64,000 nt of DNA, taken from the NCBI GenBank assembly GCA_001025035.1, contig LCZK01000009.1:310001-374000 (forward strand), written 5' to 3'. The notes under the pieces are model-generated. The model worked only from the letters and a program-made list of their open reading frames with translations, had not been told where the DNA came from and ran no database searches. Of the stretch, positions 23,669 through 32,972 are shown in pieces; the stretch's first letter is position 1; each line of letters begins with the position of its first letter. Both the position numbers and the translations under genes were made by a program. The stretch is from Actinobacteria bacterium IMCC26207 (lineage in GTDB: Bacteria; Actinomycetota; Acidimicrobiia; Acidimicrobiales; Microtrichaceae).

Positions 23669-24802
23669 ATGCCAACAACAACTCGTGCCGCAGTGCTTTG
23701 GGGAACTGGTGAGGACTGGAAGATCGAGGATGTGCAGCTCGATGATCCCAAGGCGAACGATGTACTCGTCACCATGAAGGCCGCCGGCATGTGTCATTCC
23801 GATGAGCATGCAGTCACCGGTGACCTTCCTCTTCCGCTCCCGGTGATCGGCGGACACGAGGGGGCCGGCATCGTCGAAGCTGTTGGACCAGGTGTGACCA
23901 CTTTGGCCCCAGGCGACCATGTCTCGATCTCGTTCATCCCGAGCTGCGGACGCTGCAAATGGTGCTCGACTGGCAGGCAGTACCTGTGCGACGAGGGAGC
24001 GAAGTTATTCGACATTGGCATGATGAGCGATGGCCGCGAAGCTCACCATGTAAACAACGCTCAAGGCTCGTCGACAGCAGTGGGGCGTTTCGCTCAGGTT
24101 GGAACCTTCTCTGAGCAGGTCCTCGTCAGCGAGAACTCACTTGTGAAGGTAGAGAAAGATCTGCCCTTTGCTGTAGTCGCGTTGGTCTCTTGTGGAGTCG
24201 CCACAGGGTTCGGATCAGCTACTGAGCGTGCAGGCACCAAGCCCGGAGACAACGTGGCAGTCATTGGCGTGGGCGGCATTGGCATCAATGCAGTTCAGGG
24301 GGCGCGTATTGCCGGCGCAAAGCGAGTGATTGCAATCGATCCTGTCGAGTTCAAACGTGAACAAGCGATGGAATTTGGCGCAACGCACACCTACGCCTCG
24401 GTGGAAGAAGCTTTGCTGGCACTCCCAGATCTGACCTGGGGAGATATGTGTGAGCGAGTCATTCTGTGCCCTGGAGTGATGCACGGCGACATGATTGAAC
24501 CAGCACTCGGGTTGACCTCGAAGGGTGGCACTTTGGTGGTCACGGGGCTTGCTCCGCTGCTCGAAAACGACGCACAACTCAACGTGTTTATGTTGTCGAT
24601 GATGAATAAAGAGATCAAAGGCACCGTGTATGGATCCTCGAACCCCAGAGCAATCATTCCTCAACTGCTGTCTATGTACCGAGAGGGCGAGCTCAAGCTC
24701 GATGAACTCATCACCAAGCGATACTCCCTTGATCAGGTCAACGAGGGCTACGCGGATATGCGCAACGGAGTAAACATCCGTGGCGTCATCGACTTCGCCT
24801 AA
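23669..24802 (+). CDS. Zn-dependent nicotinoprotein alcohol dehydrogenase (NDMA-dependent, Rxyl_3153-like)
   Basis: A 377-residue medium-chain alcohol dehydrogenase. Catalytic Zn ligands are in AGMCHSDEHA and IGGHEGAG. The structural Zn lobe is CGRCKWCSTGRQYLC. The NAD loop is IGVGGIGINAVQGARIAGAKRVIAIDP. This subgroup is known from mycofactocin genomes, where NAD(H) stays tightly bound and mycofactocin re-oxidises it. ATG 23669 is chosen because AAGGGG lies just upstream. Divergent from mftA with 197 bases between them, and followed by MoxR (9-base gap), which makes it a strong candidate partner of the cofactor made next door. Confidence 0.9.
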   Translation: MPTTTRAAVLWGTGEDWKIEDVQLDDPKANDVLVTMKAAGMCHSDEHAVTGDLPLPLPVIGGHEGAGIVEAVGPGVTTLAPGDHVSISFIPSCGRCKWCSTGRQYLCDEGAKLFDIGMMSDGREAHHVNNAQGSSTAVGRFAQVGTFSEQVLVSENSLVKVEKDLPFAVVALVSCGVATGFGSATERAGTKPGDNVAVIGVGGIGINAVQGARIAGAKRVIAIDPVEFKREQAMEFGATHTYASVEEALLALPDLTWGDMCERVILCPGVMHGDMIEPALGLTSKGGTLVVTGLAPLLENDAQLNVFMLSMMNKEIKGTVYGSSNPRAIIPQLLSMYREGELKLDELITKRYSLDQVNEGYADMRNGVNIRGVIDFA

Positions 24803-24811
24803 CCAATAGTT

Positions 24812-25726
24812 GTGCAACCAAGTTACGACTCCGAACTGTTGAACCTTCTGACGACTTCGGTTGTTGGAAGGAGGCGCGAGCTTGAGTCTGTAATTGCGGC
24901 TCTAGCTGCTAGCCGACACCTGCTCCTTGAAGGTCCCCCGGGAACCGGAAAGTCAACGGTGCTGCGCTCTGTGGCTAGCTGCACGGGTTCAGGTTTTGAG
25001 TTTGTTGAAGGCAATGCAGAACTCACACCAGCTCGCCTAGTTGGCGCGTTCGATCCCTCGATAGTGCTCGCCCAGGGCTACGTAGCCGAGGCGTTTGTAG
25101 ATGGCCCCTTGTTGAGTGCTCTTCGGCAGGGGGCTCTTCTCTACATTGAAGAGATCAACCGCATACCCGAAGAGACCCTCAACCTGCTGATTACCGTGAT
25201 GAGCGAGGCCGAACTGCACGTGCCCCGATTGGGCCGAGTTCAGGCCGAGCCGGGCTTTCGCCTTGTCGCCGCCATGAACCCTTTTGATTCTGTGGGAACA
25301 GCCCGAATTGCTTCGGCGGTCTATGACCGCTGCTGTCGCCTCGCAATGGGCTACCAAGATGCCGCTGAGGAGGAACAAATCGTTCGCGCCGCTGCACCAG
25401 AGGCCGCAGACGCGATTGACCCAAGCACCCTGCAGGCAGCAGTAGCCATGGTTCGAGACAGCCGAACCCATAGCGAGATTCGTACAGGTTCATCGGTACG
25501 CGGCGCGATTGACTTTGTGATGGTGCTCCGTGAGCTTGCATCCCTGCGAGGCACCTCAACTCAGGACCCCTCAGTTTCTCTCGATGCTGCACTGCTGGCG
25601 CTGTCCGGAAGGATCCGAATCAACGAGAGCGGATCACGCACGGCAGAGGAACTCGTAACAGAACTTTGGCAGCGCCACTTTGGCCCACAGGCAACCGAAC
25701 CGGCTGCTACGCAGAAAAAAGCCTGA
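24812..25726 (+). CDS. MoxR-family AAA+ ATPase
   Basis: A 304-residue AAA+ ATPase. Walker A is GPPGTGKST (residues 41-49), Walker B is ALLYIEEINR (about 108-116, with Glu in place of the usual Asp), and the sensor-1 Asn is in LVAAMNP near 150. The YDRC segment and the C-terminal lid helices follow. MoxR ATPases act with VWA-domain partners as chaperones that insert metals or activate enzymes; the VWA gene follows directly. Starts at GTG 24812, 9 bases after the alcohol dehydrogenase, so a role in maturing that dehydrogenase or another mycofactocin-linked enzyme is plausible but unproven. Confidence 0.88.
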   Translation: MQPSYDSELLNLLTTSVVGRRRELESVIAALAASRHLLLEGPPGTGKSTVLRSVASCTGSGFEFVEGNAELTPARLVGAFDPSIVLAQGYVAEAFVDGPLLSALRQGALLYIEEINRIPEETLNLLITVMSEAELHVPRLGRVQAEPGFRLVAAMNPFDSVGTARIASAVYDRCCRLAMGYQDAAEEEQIVRAAAPEAADAIDPSTLQAAVAMVRDSRTHSEIRTGSSVRGAIDFVMVLRELASLRGTSTQDPSVSLDAALLALSGRIRINESGSRTAEELVTELWQRHFGPQATEPAATQKKA

Positions 25727-25744
25727 CCCCGCCGCCTGGCGGGG
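25727..25744. terminator. GC-rich hairpin between moxR and VWA genes
   Basis: CCCCGCC-GCCT-GGCGGGG, a perfect 7-bp stem starting at the base after the MoxR stop codon. It has no U tract. It may attenuate the downstream gene or stabilise the upstream mRNA. Confidence 0.5.
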
Positions 25745-25794
25745 GGCGACAAGAGACTGAGGATATTAAAGAAGGAGAACAGGCTCGCAGCGCA

Positions 25795-26685
25795 GTGGCC
25801 GAGGCGGGCCGCAGGACCACCTCTAGGCGTGAACTCTCGCGGCACCCTCAGTTCGACAACGTCTCCCCCGAGGTCGGCCAGCTTGACCCTGGAGCATTTG
25901 CGGAACTGCTCGACCAAGACCCCGATGAAGCGCTTGCCTTGCTCGCTGACATGAACGGTGCCACCGACGAACGACTGCGCAAACTTTCCCAACAGCTTGC
26001 CGGCCGAGTCGTGGTGGACCTAGCAAAGAAGGGCGCTACCCCAAAACGCGGGATTGGGCGGATGTTCGTAACTCCGGCATCCAAGCAGTCAGGTGATATT
26101 GACCTTGATGCATCGCTCGGCCCGATCATGCTGAGCCGGGCCACGAACACAGCGGTTCGAGCAGAGGACCTAGCCGTGCAATCTTGGAAACGCTCAGACA
26201 CCGCCTTGTGCTTGCTCGTAGACCGATCCGGCTCGATGTTCGGTGAGCGCTTGGCAGCCGCAGCAGTTGCCGCCGCAGCAGTGGTCTACCGCTGTGGTGC
26301 GGACTGTTCCGTCATTGCATTCGCCGAAGATGCAATCGTGATTAAGGCTCAGCAGGAGCAGCGTTCGCCAGAGCAAGTCGTGAGCGATTTACTCCGATTA
26401 CGCGGCTTTGGTGTGACGAATCTGGCGCTCGCCATGCGCGCAGCATCACAGCAACTTGCCCGATCCGCTGCCGCAAGACAGATCACACTTGCACTCTCGG
26501 ATTGTCGGGCAACCACAGGCGGAGATGCTGTTGGTGATGCCTCTGCACTGTCGGAATTAGTGATTCTTGCTCCGGCCGAAGACACCGAAGATGCACGCGC
26601 CTTAGCCGATCACTTGGGCATTCGTTGTGCTCCACTTGCAGGCCCCTCAACGGTGGCTGAAGCGCTCGCAACCGTGCTCCGTTAA
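25795..26685 (+). CDS. VWA-domain protein, MoxR partner
   Basis: The frame is open from 25666, overlapping moxR, but family-like sequence begins near RRELSRHPQFDNVSPEVGQL. GTG 25795 is my preferred start (296 residues); the exact start is uncertain. The N-terminal half is helical (AFAELLDQDPDEALALLADMNG). The C-terminal half is a von Willebrand A domain with the MIDAS motif DRSGSM in LCLLVDRSGSMFGERLA, plus the T in FGVTNLALAM and the D in LALSDCRATTGGD. It works as the metal-binding partner of the adjacent MoxR ATPase. Target enzyme unknown; the alcohol dehydrogenase in the same operon is the obvious candidate. Confidence 0.83.
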   Translation: MAEAGRRTTSRRELSRHPQFDNVSPEVGQLDPGAFAELLDQDPDEALALLADMNGATDERLRKLSQQLAGRVVVDLAKKGATPKRGIGRMFVTPASKQSGDIDLDASLGPIMLSRATNTAVRAEDLAVQSWKRSDTALCLLVDRSGSMFGERLAAAAVAAAAVVYRCGADCSVIAFAEDAIVIKAQQEQRSPEQVVSDLLRLRGFGVTNLALAMRAASQQLARSAAARQITLALSDCRATTGGDAVGDASALSELVILAPAEDTEDARALADHLGIRCAPLAGPSTVAEALATVLR

Positions 26686-26705
26686 AAACCTAGAGCAAAG
26701 AGAAT

Positions 26706-28316
26706 TTAGGAGTCGCCCTGAGCATCGGCCATCTCGCGCAGGTCTTTCTTTGAGACCTTGCCAAGCTCCGCTGTTGGAAACTCATCTACGAAGTACACCG
26801 AGCGGGGCACCTTGAAGTCTGCCAGATCGAGTTTGCAGGCCTCAATGATCTGAGCAGAAATAGCCTCTTGGTCAGCCGTAGGGTCGGCCAGAATCACAAA
26901 GGCCACCGGCACCATGTCGAGCATCTCGTGTGACCTAGCAACAACTGCAACGTCGGCCAAACCAGGCACTGTGCGAACCACATCTTCTACCTCACGGGCC
27001 GAGACGTTTTCGCCACCAACTTTGAGTGCATCTTTGTCTCGGTCGCAGTACTGAATGTTGCCATCGGTAAGCAGGCGAACCATGTCCCCGGTACGACCCC
27101 AACCATCCTCGGTAAAGAACTTCTCGGTTGCCTCTGGGTTGCCGAAGTACTCCCAGAACACCGACACGCCACGCACGCCACGAATCCAGAGTTCGCCGAT
27201 CTCACCCTCTTTGCAGAGTTCTCCAGTATCAGCATCGACAATCAGGAACTCATATCCGGGTGAAACCTTGCCCATAGCTAGGTCGGGGTAGGACTCAAAA
27301 TCGTTTGAGTGAATGCAGTGAGTAACCAGTTCAGTCATGCCATATGCGGCAATGACTCGCATGCCCATCATCTGGTCAAGCACCGGCATGATCAGGCCAA
27401 AGACGCCCACCTTGACCGTGTGGTTCTCGGGGATTCCAGAATCAAAGGCGGCCTTGATAACAAAGGGAATGAGCGAGATGTGGGTAACGGAGTGCTTAGC
27501 GATGACATCCCAGAAACGACTCGCAGAAAACTTCGGCTGCAGTACAACCGTGCCGCCAACACCCAACACGGTCCAGATGGCCCAGGCCTGCGTGTTGACA
27601 TGAAAGAAGGGAAGCGAGGCTAGGTAGATATCGTCTGCGCCCATATCAATGTTGGTTGGGTTGACTTTGCCAGCCCACAACATATTGGCGTGCGTGTGCA
27701 CTACTGCCTTTGGCTTGGAGGTTGTGCCCGAGGTGAACAGCACTCCAGCGGGCAGCATCGGGTCCGCTGCGCGCACGGGCGCTGCGGCGGAGTCTCCCTC
27801 GAGAACCGAAAAGGAGTCCTGGCCATGGGCAAGTTCATCTGAACTAGCAGCAAGACCGGAGTTGTCATCAGTGACCACAATCCACCCGAGTTCCGGGCCT
27901 GCTTCAGCCACGAGAGCCGCAAACTTGGGTTGGGTAATCGCACCAACGCATGAGGTTTGCTCGATGAAATAGCTCACCTCGCTTCGCACGCTGCGTGTAT
28001 TCGTCGTCACGGCAATCGCTCCGACTCGTGCGCATGCATACCAAGCAATGACGCCCTCGGGACAGTTCTCGGCATGGATCAGAACCATGTCTCCAATGCC
28101 AACACCCTTCGCGTGCAGGCCGGCAGCTACCTGCTTGGTGGCCTGAGCAAATTCGGCATAAGTCCAGGTGCGATCGCTGCCGTCTTTGGGTTCCCAGATC
28201 AAGAATGGGTGCTCTGAGCGGTGCTCGCCCCAGTGATCAATCATCCAAGGGATGTCCTGCCCACCAAACTGGTAGGCCGCTACGGCTGCTGTATCAAATG
28301 ATTGTGTCTGCGTCAT
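26706..28316 (-). CDS. Acyl-CoA synthetase (AMP-forming)
   Basis: A 536-residue ANL-superfamily ligase that activates a carboxylic acid to acyl-AMP and then to the CoA thioester. The P-loop is LFTSGTTSKPKAVVHTH, the A5-like motif AAYGMTELV, the hinge aspartate is in WGRTGDMVRLL, and the C-terminal lysine is in ELGKVSKKDLRE. GGENVSAREVEDVV confirms an intact C-terminal domain. ATG 28316 (MTQTQS) is the likely start. It follows the esterase gene by 34 bases on the same strand. Substrate unknown; the N terminus with DIPWMIDHW resembles carnitine/crotonobetaine-CoA ligase-type enzymes. Confidence 0.88.
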   Translation of the reverse strand: MTQTQSFDTAAVAAYQFGGQDIPWMIDHWGEHRSEHPFLIWEPKDGSDRTWTYAEFAQATKQVAAGLHAKGVGIGDMVLIHAENCPEGVIAWYACARVGAIAVTTNTRSVRSEVSYFIEQTSCVGAITQPKFAALVAEAGPELGWIVVTDDNSGLAASSDELAHGQDSFSVLEGDSAAAPVRAADPMLPAGVLFTSGTTSKPKAVVHTHANMLWAGKVNPTNIDMGADDIYLASLPFFHVNTQAWAIWTVLGVGGTVVLQPKFSASRFWDVIAKHSVTHISLIPFVIKAAFDSGIPENHTVKVGVFGLIMPVLDQMMGMRVIAAYGMTELVTHCIHSNDFESYPDLAMGKVSPGYEFLIVDADTGELCKEGEIGELWIRGVRGVSVFWEYFGNPEATEKFFTEDGWGRTGDMVRLLTDGNIQYCDRDKDALKVGGENVSAREVEDVVRTVPGLADVAVVARSHEMLDMVPVAFVILADPTADQEAISAQIIEACKLDLADFKVPRSVYFVDEFPTAELGKVSKKDLREMADAQGDS

Positions 28317-28350
28317 GTTTGTGAAGTTAGGCCACAACTCATAGCTATTG

Positions 28351-29706
28351 CTAGGCAGTGTGAGCAGAGTCGGCAGAGCCGCCCTCTAGCGAATGCAAGT
28401 AGTCGTTATAGATGTGATTCAGAAATCGCTCTACGGCCTGCACTGCGTTGACCGTCCGAAAACTCGAGAAAATCTCGAAGGCATGCTGGGCTCCGTGAAG
28501 TTCTGCGTACACCACTGGACTCTTCGAGGTTTTGCGAAGTGCTTCGGCAAAGCTGCGAGCACCCTCGACAGGAACAAGGACATCTTTGTCTCCGTGAATC
28601 ACCATCATCGCAGGAGCTTCCTCGGTGATGCGATCAAGAGGCGAGTACGCAGCCCAAGCGGCTGGCGATTCCTTCATGGTTACGCCCATGACCGTCTTGG
28701 TCAGCAGATCTGTGAACTGCCTGCCGTTGTAGCCCTCACGGTCGGTTAGGTCATAGACCCCGTAAAACGGCACTGCGGCTTGAACGGAAGTGTCAGCCGT
28801 CTCAAAGCCGGGCTGAAATGCGGGATCATTCTGAGTCAGGGCAACGAGTGCGCAGAGATGCCCACCAGCGGAACCACCCGTCACCACGATGAAGTTGGGA
28901 TCAACGTTGTACTCCTCGGCATGCTCCCGTATCCACACAAGGGCTTGCTTGCAGTCCACTAAGTGACCCGGATATTTCACCTTTGGGCTCAGCTGATAAT
29001 CAGCATTGAACCCCACCCAACCGCAGGAGGCCAGATGATTGAGCAGCGGAATTCCTTGTTCATCTTTGGAGCCAAGCACCCATGCGCCCCCGTGAATTTG
29101 CAACACGGCGGGCCGTTTCTGGCCTGGCTTTGGGTCCTCGAGTGGGGCGTAAACATTGAGCTTCAGCCGAACTGTTTTTCCTGCAGGAATGATGTGCTCA
29201 CTGAACACGATGTTACGGGTACGTCGGCGCCTGCTGGAACCGTTTAGCACCGGCAGAATGGCACCTAGGCGCACTGCCTGCGGGGCAGCTAGCAGTTCAT
29301 CTTCGGACAGCAGCGTGCTCAGTGCAGCGTCGAACTCCTCGGAAGACTGCTGGGCCTGGCGAATCAGGCCGCCTACACCAAGGCTCGCTGCAGCAGTGAG
29401 CGCAAGCCCAAACCAGCCGCTCGGCTGGAGCAGCTTCTCTGAGTCATCGCCTGATTCCCTTGATCGTTCAGCCCGATCCCGCAGCGCGCCCCCAAGCTCA
29501 CGACTCGTTCGTGCTGCTGTCAGGGCCAAGAAAATCGGGGCTGCCTCAGTCACTAACCAAGAAGCAAAAAACGAGGGCACTGTCCACGCTTGGCTATTTC
29601 TTTTTGGTCGATACGCATTGATGACAAGAGCCGAACGCAGCAGGCCTTGGCGCAAAAGTGCTCGGCTATGCCGGTCTATTGCAGTGTCAGTGGGAACTCT
29701 TCGCAT
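28351..29706 (-). CDS. HSL-family alpha/beta-hydrolase (LipC-like esterase)
   Basis: About 450 residues. The oxyanion motif HGGAWVLGS and nucleophile VTGGSAGGHL are typical of hormone-sensitive-lipase esterases; the acid is in VIHGDKDVLVPV and the catalytic His in LHGAQHAFEI. The N-terminal 140 residues contain hydrophobic stretches (SFFASWLVTEAAPIFLALTA, GWFGLALTAAASLG), suggesting membrane association, as in mycobacterial LipC. The start is uncertain; ATG 29706 is one option. It is divergent from the WS/DGAT gene, the same pairing of LipC-type esterase and acyltransferase that I recall in mycobacteria, so a role in storage lipid or ester turnover is likely. Confidence 0.85.
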   Translation of the reverse strand: MRRVPTDTAIDRHSRALLRQGLLRSALVINAYRPKRNSQAWTVPSFFASWLVTEAAPIFLALTAARTSRELGGALRDRAERSRESGDDSEKLLQPSGWFGLALTAAASLGVGGLIRQAQQSSEEFDAALSTLLSEDELLAAPQAVRLGAILPVLNGSSRRRRTRNIVFSEHIIPAGKTVRLKLNVYAPLEDPKPGQKRPAVLQIHGGAWVLGSKDEQGIPLLNHLASCGWVGFNADYQLSPKVKYPGHLVDCKQALVWIREHAEEYNVDPNFIVVTGGSAGGHLCALVALTQNDPAFQPGFETADTSVQAAVPFYGVYDLTDREGYNGRQFTDLLTKTVMGVTMKESPAAWAAYSPLDRITEEAPAMMVIHGDKDVLVPVEGARSFAEALRKTSKSPVVYAELHGAQHAFEIFSSFRTVNAVQAVERFLNHIYNDYLHSLEGGSADSAHTA

Positions 29707-29832
29707 GTGGATGAGTCTTGTGCTGCGAAGGAGTTGCCACAAGCTGAAGTGAATTTAACGGTGCAGGCCATTTCAATTCAGGGAAGAATAGAGTGCTGAT
29801 GGAGGGCATCTCCCTAGACGAAAGGCAACAAC

Positions 29833-31299
29833 ATGGAGCGATTGTCTGGCATGGATGCCACATTCCTCTACCTCGAGACGCCTGCGGGTCACATGCATGT
29901 GGCCATGGTCGGCATCTACGACATCTCGACGATGGCGGACGGGTACTCGTTTGAGAAGTTCCGAACACATATTGAGTCGCGGCTGCAGTCGGTTCCGCCG
30001 TTTCGTCGCCGCCTGGTAGAAGTTCCCTTTCAGTTTCATCACCCCGTCTGGATTGAAGACCCTGACTTTGATCTTGATAACCACGTTCGAAGGATCACTG
30101 CACCAGCACCGGGCGGACGACGTGAGCTCGGGCAGGTTGCAGCAGAAATCGCTTCGGTTCCGCTCGACCGATCTCGCCCGCTGTGGGAAGCCTGGGTTAT
30201 CGAGGGACTTAAACAGGACCGAGTTGGCTTTGTAGTCAAAGTGCACCATTCGGCCATCGATGGCGCCTCGGGTGCAGAGATCATGACGTCGCTGTATGAC
30301 CTCTCCCCCGATGCCGAGCCGATCGAAGCTGTAGACACGCCACCTGATCGCGTACCAAACGAGTTTGAGTTGCTCTCCTACGCAACGTTTTCAAAGCTGC
30401 GTCGGGCACGGGCTGTGGTGCCTCTGATTAGTCGGACGATTCGTTCAGTCACGCAGTTGGTGAGCAACATCATCGACCCAGCCATGAAGCACGGTGGCGT
30501 TCCCCTCTCGGCCCCGCGCACCCCGTTCAATCAATCCATCGGGCCCCGTCGCTCGGTCGCCTTTGCGCGAATCTCACTTCCGGAAACCAAAGCAGTCAAG
30601 ACCGCACTCAACGTGAAGATCAACGATGTGGTGCTCGAGGTCTGCTCGGGGACACTGCGTCGCTATCTGCTTGAACACGATGCGCTTCCCGATGAACCGT
30701 TGCTTGCGGTCTGCCCTGTCTCAGTGCGAGTAGAAGAGGAAATGGGCACCCAAGGGAACATGGTCTCTGCCATCTTTGCCTCACTCGCAACGAATGTGGA
30801 CTCCGCCGAGGAGCGTCTCGAAATCATTCGTCAAAGCACCGAGGGCGCTAAGGAAGACCACAACGCCATCGGCGCTCGCACCCTGACTGATTGGGCCGAA
30901 TGGGCAGCGCCGCGCACGTTCGGTTTGGCTGCACGTTTTTACAGCTCAATGAACCTGGCGAACCAGCATCGCCCGATTCACAATCTGGTCATCTCGAATG
31001 TTCCCGGGCCGCCGTTCCCCTTGTATCTTGCCGGGGCTGAGCTCGTTGCCGCATACCCCATGGGTCCGATCATGGACGGAGCCGGGCTCAATATCACCGT
31101 GTTGTCCTACCGAGATCACATCGATATTGGGTTCTTGGCAGATGCCGACTTGGTTCCAGATATTTGGCAGGTTGCGGCTCAGGTGGGGCCGGCTTTTGAG
31201 GAACTCAAACAAGTGGCCGGTCTGAGCGACCCGACTATTACGAAGACTGCCGCTCCAGTTACTCAGACATCTCAGGCGCCTTCTGTAGAGGCCAACTAA
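29833..31299 (+). CDS. Wax ester synthase / diacylglycerol acyltransferase (WS/DGAT)
   Basis: A 488-residue bifunctional acyltransferase of storage-lipid synthesis, using acyl-CoA and a fatty alcohol or diacylglycerol. The N terminus MERLSGMDATFLYLETPAGHMHV is the family signature. The catalytic HHxxxDG motif is HHSAIDG at residues 138-144. The C-terminal NLVISNVPGPPFPLYLAGA and the PMGPIMDGAGLNITVLSY segment are also conserved. It is preceded by AGGCAACAAC and divergent from the esterase. The FadD19-like ligase follows in the same direction after a 42-base gap that holds its own operator. Confidence 0.93.
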   Translation: MERLSGMDATFLYLETPAGHMHVAMVGIYDISTMADGYSFEKFRTHIESRLQSVPPFRRRLVEVPFQFHHPVWIEDPDFDLDNHVRRITAPAPGGRRELGQVAAEIASVPLDRSRPLWEAWVIEGLKQDRVGFVVKVHHSAIDGASGAEIMTSLYDLSPDAEPIEAVDTPPDRVPNEFELLSYATFSKLRRARAVVPLISRTIRSVTQLVSNIIDPAMKHGGVPLSAPRTPFNQSIGPRRSVAFARISLPETKAVKTALNVKINDVVLEVCSGTLRRYLLEHDALPDEPLLAVCPVSVRVEEEMGTQGNMVSAIFASLATNVDSAEERLEIIRQSTEGAKEDHNAIGARTLTDWAEWAAPRTFGLAARFYSSMNLANQHRPIHNLVISNVPGPPFPLYLAGAELVAAYPMGPIMDGAGLNITVLSYRDHIDIGFLADADLVPDIWQVAAQVGPAFEELKQVAGLSDPTITKTAAPVTQTSQAPSVEAN

Positions 31300-31317
31300 G
31301 GCCAGCTACCCCGGGTC

Positions 31318-31331
31318 TGCAACATGTTCTA
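31318..31331 (+). promoter_or_regulatory. KstR-type operator at the FadD19-like start
   Basis: TGCAACATGTTCTA, with the -10-like TAGTTT at 31330-31335 overlapping its right end. The coding start (GTG 31342) is only 6 bases after this -10 box, so the transcript is probably leaderless. Confidence 0.7.
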
Positions 31332-31341
31332 GTTTTGCTAC

Positions 31342-32970
31342 GTGGCTTATAACATCGCAGACCTGTTCGAACACACTGTTGACGTTCTTCCCGATCGGAT
31401 TGCCTTGGTCGACGGCGAGAGTCGTCTGACGTACAAGGAACTCGACGACCGGGCGAACGCCATGGGGCATCACCTTGCAGCCTGCGGTGTGGTGAAAGGT
31501 GACCATGTTGGAATCTATGCTCAGAACTCCCACGAGTGGCTTGAAGCAATGCTGGGATGTCTCAAGATTCGCGCTGTTCCCGTCAACGTTAACTATCGCT
31601 ATGTCGAAGATGAACTCTCGTATCTGATTGGCAATGCCGAACTTGTGGCCTGCGTGTTTGATCAGGAGTACGCCGGACGACTCAGCGCTGTTGCGGACCG
31701 CTCCCCCAAGCTCAAGACGTTTGTACATATCGAGGACAATTCCGGTGCCGATGTAGCGGCCTTGGGATCAGTTGGCTTTTCCGATGCGATAGCTGCTCAG
31801 TCAACTGAGCGGGATTTTGCTGAGCGATCCGCAGATGACATCTACGTGATCTATACCGGCGGAACTACCGGCATGCCAAAGGGTGTCATGTGGCGCAGCG
31901 AAGATATTTTCTTTGCATTGGGCCAGGGGATCGACGCTCTGACTGGCGAGCGAGTCAGTAGCGAGTTTGCCAGGGCCGAACAGGCAGCGCAGAGCGAGAC
32001 GCCACTGATCTTTTGCATCATTCCCCCACTCATGCACGGGGCTGCGCAGATCGCAACATTGAGTCAGTGGTTCTTGGGGAGCACTCTTGTGGTTGTCCGC
32101 AAGTTCGACCCCGAAGAAATCTGGACCTTGTTTGCTGCTGAAGGTGTGAACTCGGTTCTGATCACTGGTGATGCAATGGCGCGGCCCTTAGTTGACGCAC
32201 TCGATGCGGAGCCTGACCGATGGGACCTGTCACAACTTGTTTCAGTGTCGTCGAGCGCTGCGTTGTTTTCGCAGTCAGTAAAAGATCGCTACTTGGACCA
32301 GTTCCCCAATTTGATCATCACCGACTCAATCGGTTCGACCGAATCAGGGTTCAACGGCCTGACTTACGCGAGTAAAGGGGCAAAGGCAACCGCCGGCGGC
32401 CCGACTGTGGCAGCGGGACGCGATGTGGTCATCCTTGATGAGGAACTGAAGATCATTCCCGATGGTGATCACCGCATCGGAAAGCTAGGACGTGGGGGAA
32501 ATATCCCCTTGGGTTACTACAACGATCCGGTGAAGACGGCTGAGACGTTTGTGATTGCGGCCGACGGAAATCGCTATGCAGTATCTGGGGATTCGGCTCA
32601 ATGGGCTGGTCCTGGACAAATGACCATGCTGGGCCGAGGGTCAGTCTCGATTAACTCCGGTGGCGAGAAGATTTTCCCAGAAGAGGTTGAGCAAGCGCTC
32701 AAGGCACACCCGGCGGTGTTCGACTGCACCGTGGTTGGCGTAAGCGACGAGCGGTGGGGACAAAAAGTTGCCGCCGTCGTTCAGTTCCGAGACGGCCAAG
32801 ATGCCACCTTGGTGGACTTGGTTGACCATACGCGCACCCATATTGCCGGGTACAAGGTGCCTCGTGAACTTCACGTGGTTGACATCATTTTGCGGTCACC
32901 CTCGGGTAAGCCCGACTACCGGTGGGCCAAAGAACTTGCCGAGTCTGGCACTGCAAAGGTTGAGGGCTGA
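31342..32970 (+). CDS. Steroid-type acyl-CoA ligase (FadD19-like)
   Basis: A 542-residue ANL ligase. The N terminus YNIADLFEHTVDVLPDRIALVDGESRLTY, the P-loop YTGGTTGMPKGVMWR, ITGDAMARPLVDAL, ITDSIGSTESGF, and LGRGSVSINSGGEKIFPEEVEQALK follow the FadD19/FadD17 subfamily closely, which activates C24/C26 sterol side-chain acids in actinobacteria. The C-terminal catalytic Lys is in SGKPDYRWAKE. GTG 31342 is chosen because a -10 box ends 6 bases before it and no ribosome site exists. The KstR-type operator at its promoter supports a steroid role. It converges with the ABC-F gene, with only two bases between the stops. Confidence 0.9.
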   Translation: MAYNIADLFEHTVDVLPDRIALVDGESRLTYKELDDRANAMGHHLAACGVVKGDHVGIYAQNSHEWLEAMLGCLKIRAVPVNVNYRYVEDELSYLIGNAELVACVFDQEYAGRLSAVADRSPKLKTFVHIEDNSGADVAALGSVGFSDAIAAQSTERDFAERSADDIYVIYTGGTTGMPKGVMWRSEDIFFALGQGIDALTGERVSSEFARAEQAAQSETPLIFCIIPPLMHGAAQIATLSQWFLGSTLVVVRKFDPEEIWTLFAAEGVNSVLITGDAMARPLVDALDAEPDRWDLSQLVSVSSSAALFSQSVKDRYLDQFPNLIITDSIGSTESGFNGLTYASKGAKATAGGPTVAAGRDVVILDEELKIIPDGDHRIGKLGRGGNIPLGYYNDPVKTAETFVIAADGNRYAVSGDSAQWAGPGQMTMLGRGSVSINSGGEKIFPEEVEQALKAHPAVFDCTVVGVSDERWGQKVAAVVQFRDGQDATLVDLVDHTRTHIAGYKVPRELHVVDIILRSPSGKPDYRWAKELAESGTAKVEG

Positions 32971-32972
32971 GT

